Source: Megascapheus bottae (lineage: Eukaryota > Chordata > Mammalia > Rodentia > Geomyidae). From it: DNA of 64,000 nt. Below, piece by piece: positions 24,176 through 35,441 of the stretch. Made by a program: the position numbers and the translations under genes. Under the pieces are notes generated by a model. That model was not told the origin of the DNA and did not search any database. It saw only the letters and a list, made by a program, of their open reading frames with translations. The DNA lies in the NCBI GenBank assembly GCA_024803745.1, contig JANJXV010000013.1, positions 9,548,001 through 9,612,000 on the forward strand. Direction: 5' to 3'. The stretch's first letter is position 1; the number at the start of each line of letters is the position of its first letter.

Positions 24176-24410
24176 CAGCATCCTTATTTTATTTTATTTT
24201 ATTTTATTTTTTGCCAGTCCTGGGCTTGAGCTCAGGGCCTGAGCACTGTCCTTGGACTTTCTCAATGCTAGAGCTCTACCACTTGTGCCTCAGCAGCACC
24301 TCCGGCTTTTTTCTATATATGTGTACTGAGGAATCGAACTCAGGTCTTCTTGCTTGCTAGGCAAGCACTCTACCACTAGGCTAAACTCCCAGCCCAGCAT
24401 CCTTATTTTA
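24176..24410 (-). repeat. ID-like dimeric SINE, minus strand, with 16-bp target-site duplication
   Basis: The full dimer is in reverse complement and ends 'ctaccactaggctaaactcccagcc'. Perfect flanks cagcatccttatttta lie at 24176-24191 and 24395-24410. The T tail has become a (TTTTA)n run. It inserted into the left end of a minus-strand MIR fragment (to about 24500). Confidence 0.92.
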
Positions 24411-24639
24411 GAGCTGTGCAAACAGAAGCACAGAAAACCTGAGTGACCTGGCTACGGTCATAGGCTGCTAAGTGGCACAGCCAGCATTGGAAGCCATGCT
24501 TTCCAGGAACTAGAGAAGCCTCTGTTCTGATTGCATGTTCCCAGCTCAGCATGGTAACTAAGAAATCCATTTGGCAAGGTGCCTGTCTTATACGGTACAA
24601 CACACAGCAAAGCCAGCGTGTAATGTACTGTAGAACTCT

Positions 24640-24850
24640 GGCCTCAGAATCAGGAAACCTGGGCCTGGGGCCCAGCTGAACTATGTGATGTGACTATGGA
24701 CATATGTCTTACCTCTGTACCTACACCTCTCTCCTCTGTCACATAAGGATCATTCTCCTTCACAAGGATGTTGTAAAAATTAAATGACAGAAAATGCTTA
24801 GTTGTCAGGGCAGTAGGCATTCAATGTCCCTGGCTATTATCACAATAGCA
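24640..24850 (+). repeat. MIR element
   Basis: The order 'ctctggcctcagaatcaggaaacctggg', 'tgtgatgtgactatggacatatg', 'ttgtaaaaattaaatgacag' and 'ggcagtaggcattcaatg' fits a full-length decayed MIR. Confidence 0.75.
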
Positions 24851-25160
24851 GTAGTGGTGATATTAGCCTTGATAATTGCATTTGTATTCATATAGGTTTA
24901 GACATCACTGGGAAAACCAAGAGAAAAAGGTGCTGCTCAGACTGAAGTGTCAGTTTTGTTAAGTACTTGACCCAAAGGAATCAGCACCATAGGATGGCCA
25001 AGGAGAATGGCCCTTTGTGCTGGAGAACCTTGGCTCATGGGGTAGTTAGCTGAGAATGATGCATCCTGACAGAGGGTTCTTGTGTTCCAAGCAATAACTC
25101 CTGTGCTTGTAAGTCACAGGCATTCTATATTTCCATCTGACAATAAGAAGTTAAACTATA

Positions 25161-25370
25161 GCGGGGCACTGGTGGCTCTTGCCTGTAATCCTAGCTACTC
25201 AAGAGGCTGAAATCTGAGAATCACAGTTCAAAGTCAGCACAGACAGGAAAGTCTATGATGCGCTTATCTCCAATTAACCATCACAAAACCAGAAGTGGAG
25301 CTGTGACTCAAAGTACTAGTCCAGAGGAAAAGAGCCCAGCCCCTGAGTTCAAGCCCCACAACCAACCAAA
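25161..25370 (+). repeat. B1-like/tRNA-like composite SINE
   Basis: Good copy from 'gcggggcactggtggctcttgcctgtaatcctag' to 'ccctgagttcaagccccacaacc'. The A tail leads directly into a purine repeat. Confidence 0.88.
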
Positions 25371-25556
25371 GAAGAAAAAGCAGCAGGAGTGGGAGAAGGA
25401 GAAGGAAGAGGAGGAGGAGGAAGAGGAGGAGGAGGAGGAGAAGAGGAGGGGGAGGAGGAGGAGAAGAGGAGGAGGAGGAGGAGAAGAGGAGGGGGAGGAG
25501 GAAGGGGAGGAGGAGGAGGAGAAGAGGAGGGGGAGGGGGAGGAGGAAGAAGAGGAG
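25371..25556. repeat. polypurine (GGA/GAA)n tract, 186 bp
   Basis: Nearly unbroken purine strand made of GGAGGA, GAAGAG and GGGGGA words. It yields Glu/Gly/Arg-rich open frames on one strand and Leu/Pro/Ser-rich frames on the other, all artefacts. It has mirror-like purine symmetry and could form triplex DNA. Confidence 0.95.
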
Positions 25557-26054
25557 AGCCCCCTGTCATGTGATTAATGCCCTCACTGGAGACCGTAGGA
25601 TCAGGACATTCAGTGCCTCTGAAGTGAGTGTAGCTGGCCTGCACATGAGCATTGGCTCATGGTATATGAGTTCAGAGATGTGGGAAATGCAGGCTCTCTC
25701 TGCTCCTCTCCACATGCCTCTCCTTGCAGGCCTCCCCTACTAATCCCAGCACTGGGCAAGTACAGTTGCTCAGCCTATATCCTATCTACCATCTATCTGT
25801 CTGACCCATCATTTTTTTGTCTCTACAAGAGTGAATTCCTGAATCTCAGCCCCATTTTCTATGACTAAGGTCGTGCTGTAAGTAGCCTGGCAGCCCTGCT
25901 GTGCAAGTATTAAAGCCAGGTCTCTACCCTCACTTTCACCAGCATCTGGAATTCCACATCTGCTCTGTCTAGGAACCTGGGCATTATTGGTGATAACAGA
26001 TGTCGATATCCAGCTGCCTTTGTAGACCCTTCATCATACCCGTTTGCCCCACCA

Positions 26055-26185
26055 TTCCTTCTCTGAATTTTTCTCTCTCTTTCCTCTCTTCTCTGTCTCT
26101 TCTCCCATCTCTCCCTCCTCTTTATTTCTCTTATCTTTCCTTTTTTCTCTCCCTTTTATTCTTCCTCCCTCATTTTGTCTTTTTT
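26055..26185. repeat. TC-rich low-complexity tract
   Basis: Pyrimidine-rich run (tctctctttcctctcttctctg...) just upstream of a minus-strand L1 end. Confidence 0.85.
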
Positions 26186-26194
26186 TTCACTTTT

Positions 26195-26410
26195 TAAAAA
26201 TTTAAGCATTTTTTCTTTTTCTTTTTTGTATTTTGTTGTCAGGATAATGTATGGAGGGGTTGGTTACATTCGTCAGGTAATGGGTACATTACTTCTTGAA
26301 CCTTGATACCCCTTCTCATGTTTTTGCCCCCCTTTTCCTTCCCCCCACCCCTCCCAATCATCTTGTTTTCTCCCTTCCCTTCCGTATTTCAAATAAACAA
26401 ATAAATGTAT
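26195..26410 (-). mobile_element. L1 3' UTR fragment
   Basis: On the minus strand this has the purine-rich 3' UTR seen in the other copies (the complement of 'ccccttttccttccccccacccctcccaatcatcttgttttctccc') with a diverged A-rich end. It is an older or different L1 subfamily than that at 20578. Confidence 0.75.
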
Positions 26411-26459
26411 ATTCTGTCTCTACCTTTTCTCTTGCTTCCCCCAACCCCCACTTCTTTCT

Positions 26460-26832
26460 CTGTTTCTGCCAGGACTGGGTATTGAACACAGGGTCTCACA
26501 CCTGATAGAGTCATAAACCCAGGCTTTTTGCTTTCATTAATTTTCAAATAAGGTTTCCCTCCTAGGAAAAAATCTTCCAGAAAAACTGCAATAGCAGCCA
26601 TGAACCACAAGCCTAGCTATCTGTTTCTTTGTGCCAGTCCTGGGGCTTGAACTTAGGGCCTGAGCACTGTCTCTGAGCTTCCTTTGCTCAAGGCTAGAGC
26701 TCTACCACTTGAGCTACAGCTCACTTCCAGAATTTTTGGTAATTTATTGGAGATAAGAGCCTCATGAACTTTCCTGCCCAGGCTGTCTTTGACACATGAT
26801 TGGCAAATCTCCTCCTGGTAGCTAGGCATATC
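26460..26832 (-). repeat. two SINE fragments, minus strand
   Basis: A diverged tRNA-like/7SL-like copy at 26460-26620 is followed by a better composite copy at 26622-26832 (gccagtcctggggcttgaacttagggcctgagcactg...ccacttgagctacagctcacttcc...tttcctgcccaggctgtctttg). Confidence 0.78.
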
Positions 26833-27099
26833 AATGTAGATGGAAAGACGTCAGGCTGGAAAAGCTAATTAAGCAAACTAGGGCAGAATATTGCATGGAA
26901 AACTAGAAAAAGAGCAACCTGGGTGGCTAGATTTTAACGGTGATAATATTAGAAGCTGCAGAGTGTGCAGTTGAGCTGTGACTAGATTTATCTTCCACTG
27001 GTGACCATTGACAGGCTGCTAAGCAGAACTTCCCATCTGAGCCCAGGAAATGTCCTCACCAGACTCTGGATAAATTGTGGTAGATGCTGGAAAAAGCTC

Positions 27100-27320
27100 A
27101 TTCAATAGGCAGGAGCACAGAAGACAACTTGTTTTCATAAAGCAGACATAGAAATCTGTTCAAAGTATGCAATGCAAAGGAATGATTTGCATAACCCATC
27201 ACAGCATGAGGCAACAAATACTTTAAGGCAACAGGAGGTTTACAGTTGTTATTTGCCACCTAGATTCCAGATGATTTTCCAGTCTCCTAAACACCAATGT
27301 CATTAGCTGCTTTCATTGAA
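27100..27320. promoter_or_regulatory. repeat-free block with octamer-like motifs (candidate enhancer)
   Basis: No repeat is recognised. An exact POU octamer ATTTGCAT lies at 27185-27192, with a half-matching ATGCAAA at 27172-27178 on the same A/T-rich block. Motifs this short also occur by chance, so the regulatory role is an inference. Confidence 0.2.
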
Positions 27321-28105
27321 TAAGGAGGCGGGGTGGGGGGCGGGGAGGAAGAGAGGGTAATAGAAAGCTGCCATTTTCCTTCCTTCCTCTCCTCTTATCC
27401 AATTGTACAACCCACAGTCCTTTTTTGAGGTAAGCTTTTCAAACAAGAGGTGTAAGCTCAAGTGCCCTCTAAAATGAGCCCTCCAAGAGCAGAGACCCCA
27501 GCTTATGCAGCAGTTTGGATTGGCCACACAAACAAGCCCATCCCCGCCAGCCTAGGTTCTCTAACCATTTTCCTGTCAAGGTCAAGTAGGTCAAAGTTCT
27601 CTGACGTGATCTTAAGAAAGAGAAGCACATCATATCTTTATTCCTTTGGCAAGTGATTTATCAAGCGCTTCGGCTATGCATTGCATTCAAATTTCAAGGC
27701 AAACGCCTGTTTTGAAGGAAACTTTCCCTCTGCCCACTAAGAAGTGAGCACCCCACCTGCTCAGTACTGGAAAGAAAACAGTGAGGGAGACGTGATTGAT
27801 GACAATCATGTCTCCTGCATTCAAGGAGCCCACGGTCCTCTAAGGGAATAAGATTGTCTGGGGTTCACATTGTGACAGTGCTGAGTCCATGCAGAAGTAG
27901 CATGATGGCCAGTGCTTGGTGAATGCATCACTAGGTTTCAAATGGGGTAGTTTTCAGGCCAACAAGGTCAATGAAAGGATCCAGATAGAGGAAACAGTGC
28001 AGATACAAAGATAAGCATTTTATTACTCCATTACAATTCTGAAGCCTCTTACAGTAGGGATACTTGAATGGGATTTAGTAGCACAAGATTAAAGTAATTA
28101 TATAC

Positions 28106-28346
28106 TTTGGTGTGCTTTAACTCATGGCCTGAGCATTGTTCCACAGCTTTTTTTTGTTCACTCTACCACTTGAGCCATAGCTCCACTTCCAGATTTTTTG
28201 GGTAATTAATTGAAGATAAGAGTCTCAAGGACTTGGAACTGAACTTTGGACTTTGGCCTTTACCTGGGCTGACTTTGAACTGTGATCCTCAGATCTCAGC
28301 CTCCTAAGTATCTAGGATTATAGGTGTGAGCCATTGGTGCCAGCTT
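28106..28346 (-). repeat. composite SINE, minus strand
   Basis: Reverse-complement order 'ttggtgtgctttaactcatggcctgagcattg', 'ctctaccacttgagccatagctccacttcc', 'taattgaagataagagtctcaagg' and 'gactttgaactgtgatcctcagatctcagcctcctaag'. It contains a small internal duplication near 28230-28260. Confidence 0.85.
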
Positions 28347-30069
28347 AAAATGGTTATAGATCCTTAAGTATAGTGGGGTGTGGAAAACGTGGATGTGCTT
28401 GGCAGATAAGAGACTGGAGCTTTAGAAGCCTGAGGACTCTCAAAGGTCAGTTAGTTACCAGAGTCAGAGTCTGAATGACAGAGGAATATGTTTGTTGTTG
28501 TTATTGTTAGTCATTTTTTTAATTTGCTTGATTCTTTTGAGTGGTAGATTGAGGAGCAATCCACCCTTCTAGTAGATTCTCCTCTAGATGTCAAACCTAG
28601 CTGTGGTCCTCAAGAATTAGTCATGCAAATCTCATTGCTATCCACAAGAGTTCCTCCATCAGACTCAGAGCATAGATTTGAACTAATGCCATTAGGTTTG
28701 ACAATCCCTCCTTCTCATGCCCTCCTCCACCAATAAACCTGGCCTAAGCACTCCTTCCTGGCAGAGTTAACCTAGCTTAATGGCTTGTTTCGTATCCCAA
28801 TTGCCTGACATATGCCAAACCCATGTGTGACTCCAGTGTCAAAGGCAACTGTACTATGGTACTTCAGAGTGGCTTTTTGTCAGCTCTAGCAAATAACTGG
28901 GGACTGCAATGGATGCGTTTCTGTAACTCTAGCACTTGACACTGTGCCTAGATCTATAATTTACTGTGGGTACTTAACATAAGGATTCAGGAGTAAAAAG
29001 TCCCAGCTTTGGGTATAAGTTCAACCAATCAAATTCCTCTCCGCGTGACTTTGGGCAAGTCTTTTCTCTCTTAGTGTTAGCCTTTTGAACATGATTCACT
29101 GAACAATCAAAGGGAAACATCCCATATTTATTCTACTGAATTGCAGTAAGCTCTCATTCCCTGTTGTAGCTCATATGTAAGCATGCAGGACAGCTTTGTA
29201 GCTGTGAATGGTATGAACACATGATATGCACAGCAAAGGAGAAGTATTTGCAAGGTACACAAGAGCCCACAGGTACAGGTGATTAATTGTGCCAGAAGGA
29301 GTTGTTGCATCTTACTGAGGCTATGATACTAGAAGAAACTGTAAGGATACATAGGAAACCTTCCAACTCCATTTGCTAAAACATGACCAAGGAAAAATAA
29401 TACAGACCAGATAAAGGATTGCTGGTAAGAAGCTGATGTGAACTCGCTAAGAAGCCGAAGAGATGCCTGTGGTTGGTGCTCCTCACCAATGACTTCTCAC
29501 CAAGGTGGTCCTCATTTTGGAACTTCATTCACATTTAAAGCAGCAGCTGCATCTTAGCCACATCCCCAACACTGACCAAGATCCTGACCCTTCATCTAAG
29601 GCCAATGTTTGGTTGCAGTGCACAGCCCCCTCATATCAACTCACAAGAACTGATTCTTAAATATGTAAGGTTATGAGTGTAGCTGAAGTTGTAGAGCACT
29701 TGCCAAGAAAGAAGAGGCTCAGGCTTAGGTCTTCAGTATTGAAAATAAAAGAAAATAGAAAAGAAAGGTGTAGGAATTCTGGAAACTGGTTGCTAAACAC
29801 AGCCAATATTAAAAACTAAATTGTGTATAATTGTCTATTAAAAGGTTATGAATACTCAAAACTTATTCATTTCCAAGTCTTTTGTCTTATTTTACAATTA
29901 TCTCTGCTTTTGAGGTTGTTTGAGACTATTCCATTTCTGTGGTGAAATACTATGTAAATGCGTCCCTCCCTGGCTCTCTATTTAGTGCCATATTGTTGGT
30001 AGCTTGAAGTAAGTCATGATGGTAGAATTTATACCATAGCAATGGGAAAATAGACTACAGGTGTTTTTC

Positions 30070-30142
30070 TTTCATCTTTTCCTTCCTTCCTTTCTTCCTT
30101 CTTCCCGTCCTCCCCCACGCCCTCCCTCCCTCCTTCTCTGTA
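30070..30142. repeat. CT-rich low-complexity tract
   Basis: CTTC/CCTC-rich pyrimidine run. Confidence 0.85.
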
Positions 30143-32225
30143 TGTTTGAAATACTGTTGGTAAACATTTACCTATATGTCACTGGTGGCATCCACTGAGT
30201 AAATGCAGAAAGCAAGCAAGCATGGAAAAGCCTAGTGCTCACAACCTTTCAAACCTCCCTAGGAAAAGCATGTGGCATGAGGCACATTTCCGAAGGCTCC
30301 ATTGAACCCCCTCTCCCATTTCCAGGGAGGCTATATATTAAATGGGTTTTCTCAACAACTGAAAATTGTGATCAAACAGTAGAGGGATGAAAGTGTTTTG
30401 TTTTTTTTTCAGGACTTGATTTCTGAGCCAAGTGCCTATTTTGGCATGAGGTCTCAATGGCCTGTAGGCATACAGGGTGTCAACTTAATCTTCTGCAAAA
30501 TCCAAAAGTAACCCACAAAAGCCTGGGTTAAAATTATATCTCCTCTGGCTTGCTGAATTACAGGCTATAGAAGAGCCAAATAATGCTGATTCAACATTAC
30601 CCAATTATCAAGGAATCCCCAAAGACAGATACATCAGAGGAGGGGCTGGCCTGTATGCACATGAGAGGTGTGCCCGGGACAGCTCTCCTCCCACCTCCCC
30701 AAAAAAGAAGCCATGCCCAGAGTGCTGGATCTCGAGGCAGAATCCAAAGGAGTGTATGTGTGTCAGGAGATGGCTAGAAGGGAGCCAGCAAGAGGAGATG
30801 AAATCTGTTGGTAATTTTCTGGAAGGACAAAGTTTCAGCAGTAAGAAACTCAATTGTCCTCCCTTAAAGGAAGCGTCTCTTCTTACCAGCTGAATACAAT
30901 TAATGGACAAAAATCTTTCCCATTAGTGGAGAGATAATTTCACATAAATATATTGGGAGACCTTCAGAGCAGAACTGGAAGTCTTTGCTGAGCTTTGCCT
31001 GCTTAACTTGTTTGCCATGTAATTGCATTTAGACCAAGGACCTCGGAAGGAAACTACTGACTGAATTAGCAATAACCAGATTGCATGAAATGAGGTGGGG
31101 ATGGGGATGGAGGCGGGGAGAGGAGACACTTGGTGCATTGTGGGTAGGTGTTCTTGCCTTCAGAAAGGACAAGCTGACACTAGAGAGACCAGCTGCTTAC
31201 AAGGCTGGTGTTAATTGCTTTTCTCATCAAACAGAGAAAAGTTTATCACTCTAGAAAGGTAGGGATATTTGGGTACCTAATACAAGATTAAGTTTGAGAA
31301 CTTTTATTTCATGAATGCCCATGGGCTTCAGTAGCTCTTCCCTGAACCAGAAAGGGAAAAAAAGCCTTCTGTACCCATATGAATAGAGAGAATTGTGGGA
31401 GCAATTGCACCTGAATACTTGCCTGAGATTTATCTTGTCACTGAGGGCTAGGTTTGTAGTGCTTGGCCCAATGTCATAGGACATTTCTACTATCTGATAC
31501 CTTTGCCCAGATGCATCTGACCCAGGGATGGAAAGTCCCAAGACTCCTTCCTTGTGGCTCTGGGCACATTTCCACCTCTATAACATGGAAGGGTTTCATG
31601 AACTCTGACTCTCCAACTGACGTCTAGTGAGACGAAGACTTCAGCCCAAGGGAGAAAAGACCACTGTCTCACCTGCATCTAGGGCAGTTCTTCTTTAGTT
31701 TGTTTTCCACTTTGCGATCCTCATTAAAATGTCATGTGTTTTGCTTCTGAATACCATTCTAGATGATTTTTCAATTGTCCTATTTACTTGTCAATCCCCC
31801 ATTGCTCTAACTGCAGCTGAATAGTTGCTAGACAGTCATCTCGAGTTGGGAATGGTATTAAAAGAGGCGGAAGGTTCTAGAATCCACGTCAGGGAGATGT
31901 AGCATCTGCTTTTCTCCTGTATCTAATGCCAGAAGAAAAGAAATACTCTTCTCAATCTGTTCACTTTCTTGTATATTCAGGGCTATTGTCACGCAGGGAG
32001 CTTCTTCTGTAGAAGAAGAAAAATTAAAAACAGAGAACTGTCAGGTACCTGCACAAGTTCAGAGAACTAGGAACTGCACAGCAGCACTTTGAACCCAGAG
32101 CATCTGACTAAATCCACCTGGATAACTACATTGTGTTACTCTCTAGAATGAGCCTTATCTCTTTACATCATACCATGCCCTAAAAAGTAACTTCTAAGAA
32201 GAATTGCAGGAGTGAGCCATCCGTG

Positions 32226-32645
32226 ACCAGCTTTTTCCTGATTTTTTTTAATGATACCTGGAATATGAACTCAGAGCGACACATTTGCTGAGCTATGACT
32301 CCAGCCATTTTGGTGCATGGTTATTTTTTGAGACAGGGTCTCACTTCCTGCTCAGACTTGCCTCTGGACTCCAACTGGCCTATTTTAGCTTGTCAACCTA
32401 GATGGGAAAGCATGAGTGTGTGAAACTATGACCAGCTTCTTTGTGCTGATTGAATCTCATGAATTTCTACCCACGCTGTTCTAGAACCAATCTAAGCCTC
32501 ACTCATAGCTTAGGATGGCACACCATACCCAGTTATTGCTCGAGAAGAGTTCTCATCAACTTTTCTGTTCAGGTGGATCACAAATCCTCCAATTCCCAGC
32601 CTCTCAAGTAGCTAGAACTACAAGTGTGAGCCACCAATGCCAGAT
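32226..32645 (-). repeat. old SINE pieces, minus strand
   Basis: 'tgatacctggaatatgaactcagagcgacacatttgctgagctatgactccagcc' and 'gagacagggtctcacttcctgctcagac' form one decayed copy. A second 7SL-like half ends 'agctagaactacaagtgtgagccaccaatgccag' at 32644. They stop about 75 bp before the next exon. Confidence 0.65.
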
Positions 32646-32720
32646 TGCAGCCTCTGACACCTAGGCCAATGTGAGGACCATGCGTGATACATCATGTTAT
32701 TCTTTCTTCTCTTTCCACAG

Positions 32721-32840
32721 ACATGCCTGTGTCATTCGTGGTCAAGTGATGACATCAGACGGGACCCCACTAATTGGAGTGAACATCAGTTTCGTCAATA
32801 ACCCTCTCTTTGGGTATACAATCAGCAGGCAAGATGGCAG
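32721..32840 (+). CDS. TENM4: TENM4 exon: transthyretin-related domain
   Basis: This exon encodes the conserved [36 protein letters not shown] segment. In teneurins it forms the transthyretin/carboxypeptidase-regulatory-like beta-sandwich between the EGF stem and the FN-plug. The acceptor is ctttccacag|AC and the donor is AG|gtaaga. The first base completes a Gly codon with GG from the exon at 11216-11432; 39 codons follow, and the last two bases (AG) complete a Ser with the next exon. One N-glycosylation sequon (NIS) is present. All residues that define the family motif are intact. Confidence 0.97.
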
Positions 32841-33362
32841 GTAAGAGACCTTGCATGAGCAAGAAAGAGTGAAAGTCTTGTTCACGTGGTCTTTCCATGA
32901 CAACATGGACAGAGAACAGAGACTTGGACTCTGAGAGTCTGACATCAGTTGCCAGCTCTGTAATATACTAGTTGTGTGCCCTTGTGTCTGACTCTGACCT
33001 ACATCCTTTGGGCTCTAAATAAAGCAGTTTCTTCTCACTTGGTTCTCAGAATAAGAATAGGGTATGTAACTTATGCACATTATTCTGCCCCTGTGGCTTA
33101 CGATAGGAACACTGTCATTGAGACAATTTCCTGCAGGCCAAGGAGCTTCAGAAAGCGTAGCCTTTCCTATTGGGTGGTTTATAACCTATGACTGCTTACC
33201 TTAGGTCAGTGGAAGCCACATGAAGGATAAGAGAATTCTAACCTATATGTTCTTCTGTAACTGTCAGTGGAATGAAGTGAAACTGCTGTTGTGGCTGCTT
33301 CCTCCTCCTCCTCCTCTTCCTTTTCTTCCTTCCTTCCTTCTTCTACATTTTTCTTCCTTCTT

Positions 33363-33602
33363 TTGTTGGTGTCTGTCCTGTCCCGGGGCTTGAACTCAGG
33401 GCCTGGGAGCTGCTCCTGAGCTTCTTTTGCAGAAGGCTAGCACTTGAGCCACTGTTCCACTTTCAACATTTTCTAAATAGTTTACTAGCAAGAAGAGTTT
33501 CAGGGACTTTCCTGTCTTGGCTGGCTTCAAATCGTGATCCTCAGATCTCAGCCTCCTTAGCAGCAGGAAGGTTTATAGGCAGGAGCCACAAGTGCCCTGG
33601 CC
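33363..33602 (-). repeat. composite SINE, minus strand
   Basis: Reverse-complement order with 'cccggggcttgaactcagggcctgggagctg', 'gctagcacttgagccactgttccac', 'gactttcctgtcttggctggcttcaaatcgtgatcctcagatctcagcctcc' and 'ggagccacaagtgccctgg'. A CT-rich tract (33297-33362) lies at its tail side. Confidence 0.87.
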
Positions 33603-34475
33603 ACGTGAAGCTTCTTCAGTAGTACCAGTTCTCCTCTTGTTACCTGTACATCCTTGGACTTCTTGCCTGTTCTTCTTCATCTCCTTAAGGGGGTTGGAAC
33701 TGCCTATTCCACCAGTCATTTGGAAAAATAAAATGTGATGAGTGGGGAAGCATTTAGCACAGAGTAGGTATTTAATAAACCTTAGTTCCCATCCTACTCA
33801 AATTCATTGCTAGTTTTCAGGGTCTGGCATGTGTAAGCATATACAAAACATTAGCTGTTTATTATCCTTACAGATTGTTGCATAATGAGAAGGTGATGGT
33901 GACAGGAACGGCAATAGCAGTGTTTTGGGAAGGGGGGAAAGAGGAGGAAAGTGTAATATTTAGGCTGTCAGTGGTGACAAGTCCTCTATTTTTAATAAAA
34001 ATCAGGTGGAGGCAGTCCATCTGGTTAAGTGTGGGCCCAGAAGGTTGGTTTTTTCACTCTGTGTTGGAAATTGTGCTCCAGCCCAATTGATTTTTAGCAC
34101 CTCTTTAATCCAATATCAGATGTGAACACATCCCGGCCGAGGTGATAATGAAGTAGAGACTCATCTGTTTGTAGACGTGTGTGCCGTGTAGATGGGGGGA
34201 GCGGGGCAAGCTGGGCATAGGGAGTCTCCCCACTGCCAAGTGAGTGGGAGGGGCAGAGCTGGAAGAGGGCGGTGCCAGTCCTTTCTTTGCTAAGCTAGGT
34301 CAGTGCGCCCTGCCCTGCAACATGTCCTGAAACAGGAAGTTCAGTAGCATGAAGGAAGCCCTTTCATTCAGACTCTGCTACCTTCTCTGTGGAAATAGTA
34401 GGTGTGAACATACCAGGCAACAGGTATTTTTACTACATTACCTGCTGGAGAACAGTCATCTAAAAGGAGTTTTGA

Positions 34476-34712
34476 GCAGGGCACTGGTGGCTCATGCTGT
34501 AATCCTAGCTACTCAGGAAGCTGAGACCTATGGATCACGGTTCAAAGCCAGCTCAGGCAAAGAAAGTCTGTGCGCCTCTTATCTCCAATTAACCACCAGA
34601 AAACTGGTAGTGGTACTGTGGCTCAAGGTGGTAGAATGCTAGCCTTCAGCTAAAGAGCTTGGGGACAGTGCCCAGGCCCAGAGTTCAAGCCCCCCCACCC
34701 AAAAAAAAAAGG
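34476..34712 (+). repeat. B1-like/tRNA-like composite SINE
   Basis: Nearly full copy: 'gcagggcactggtggctcatgctgtaatcctagctac', 'cttatctccaattaaccaccag', 'ggtactgtggctcaaggtgg', 'cccaggcccagagttcaagcc' and an A tail. Confidence 0.9.
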
Positions 34713-34726
34713 AGAGAGAGAGTTTT

Positions 34727-34936
34727 GCCAGACACCAGTGGCTCACATCTGTAATCCCAGCTACTCAGGAGCCTGTTCTCTGAGATCATGGTTTGAAGCC
34801 AACCTGAGCACATAAATCTGAGAGACTCTTATCTCCACTTAGCCAGCAAATAGCTGGAGGTAGAGGTATAACTCAAATGATAGCGTGCCAGACTTGAGTG
34901 ATAAAAACAAGTGAGAGCCTGCTGAAGCCCAGGACC
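34727..34936 (+). repeat. composite SINE, diverged
   Basis: A second copy 15 bp downstream, with 'gccagacaccagtggctcacatctgtaatcccagctactcaggag' and 'gagactcttatctccacttagcc'. It ends in a C-run (34935-34945) and CT repeats. Confidence 0.82.
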
Positions 34937-34975
34937 CCCCCCCCCTCTGTCGCTCTCTTTCTTGCTCTCTCTCTC

Positions 34976-35212
34976 TCCCTGTCTCTCTCTTTTTTTTTTT
35001 TTTTTTTTTTTGCCAGTCCTGGGCTTGAGCTCAGGGCCTGAGCACTGTCCTTGGACTTTCTCAAGGCTAGAGCTCTACCACTTGAGCCTCAGCACCACTT
35101 CCGGCTTTTTTCTATGTATGTGGTGCCGAGGAATCGAACCCAGGTCTTCATGCATGCTAGGCAAGCACTTTAACCACTAGGCCAAACTCCCGGCCTCCCT
35201 GTCTCTCTCTTT
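34976..35212 (-). repeat. ID-like dimeric SINE, minus strand, with 17-bp target-site duplication
   Basis: A very well preserved dimer with a T tail of about 20 is flanked by tccctgtctctctcttt at 34976-34992 and 35196-35212. Its body ends 'ggccaaactcccggcc'. The sequence is close to the copies at 24176, 43846 and 63065, so it looks young. Confidence 0.93.
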
Positions 35213-35215
35213 CAT

Positions 35216-35441
35216 CTGGGTTCTGGTGTCTCCTGTAATCCTAGCTTCTCAGAAGGCTGATATCTGAGGACCACAGTTCCAAGCCAGCCAGGGGAGGAAA
35301 GGCCATGAGATTCACCAACAAACTACTTAGAAAAAGCTGGAAGCAACCCTGTGGCTCAACTGGTAGAGTGCTAGCCTACAGCAAAAGAGGCTCAAGGACA
35401 GGCCCATGCCCTGAGTTCCAGCCCAAGGATGGGCACAAACA
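35216..35441 (+). repeat. composite SINE, diverged
   Basis: Fourth SINE of the cluster: 'ctggtgtctcctgtaatcctagcttctcagaaggctg', 'ctgtggctcaactggtagagtgctagcc' and 'cctgagttccagccc'. Confidence 0.8.

Larger units (their letters stand above)
11433..32720 (+). other. TENM4: TENM4 intron, 21.3 kb
   Basis: A long intron between the exons ending ..NPFDG and starting HACVIRG; no further exon is needed because the protein joins in frame. It is packed with SINEs, L1 fragments (18230-18975, 20578-20769, 26195-26410), MIR pieces (about 16020-16190, 22990-23115, 24410-24500, 24640-24850, 28970-29100) and nearly all kinds of microsatellite in the window. Stretches where I see nothing definite are 13100-13730, 13760-14290, 17190-18120, 19190-20500, 21900-22990, 26840-28100, 28350-29660 and 29770-32220. 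The last two groups include repeat-poor blocks listed separately. Confidence 0.85.

Noticed and set aside
25255..25743. 162-codon ORF rich in Glu and Arg
   Set aside because: It crosses a SINE and a polypurine microsatellite, so the length comes from low complexity. There is no splice context or family motif.
34085..34345. CpG island or internal promoter
   Set aside because: The block is G-rich but has few CpGs, no TATA/initiator context and no first-exon-like sequence. It is too weak to list.
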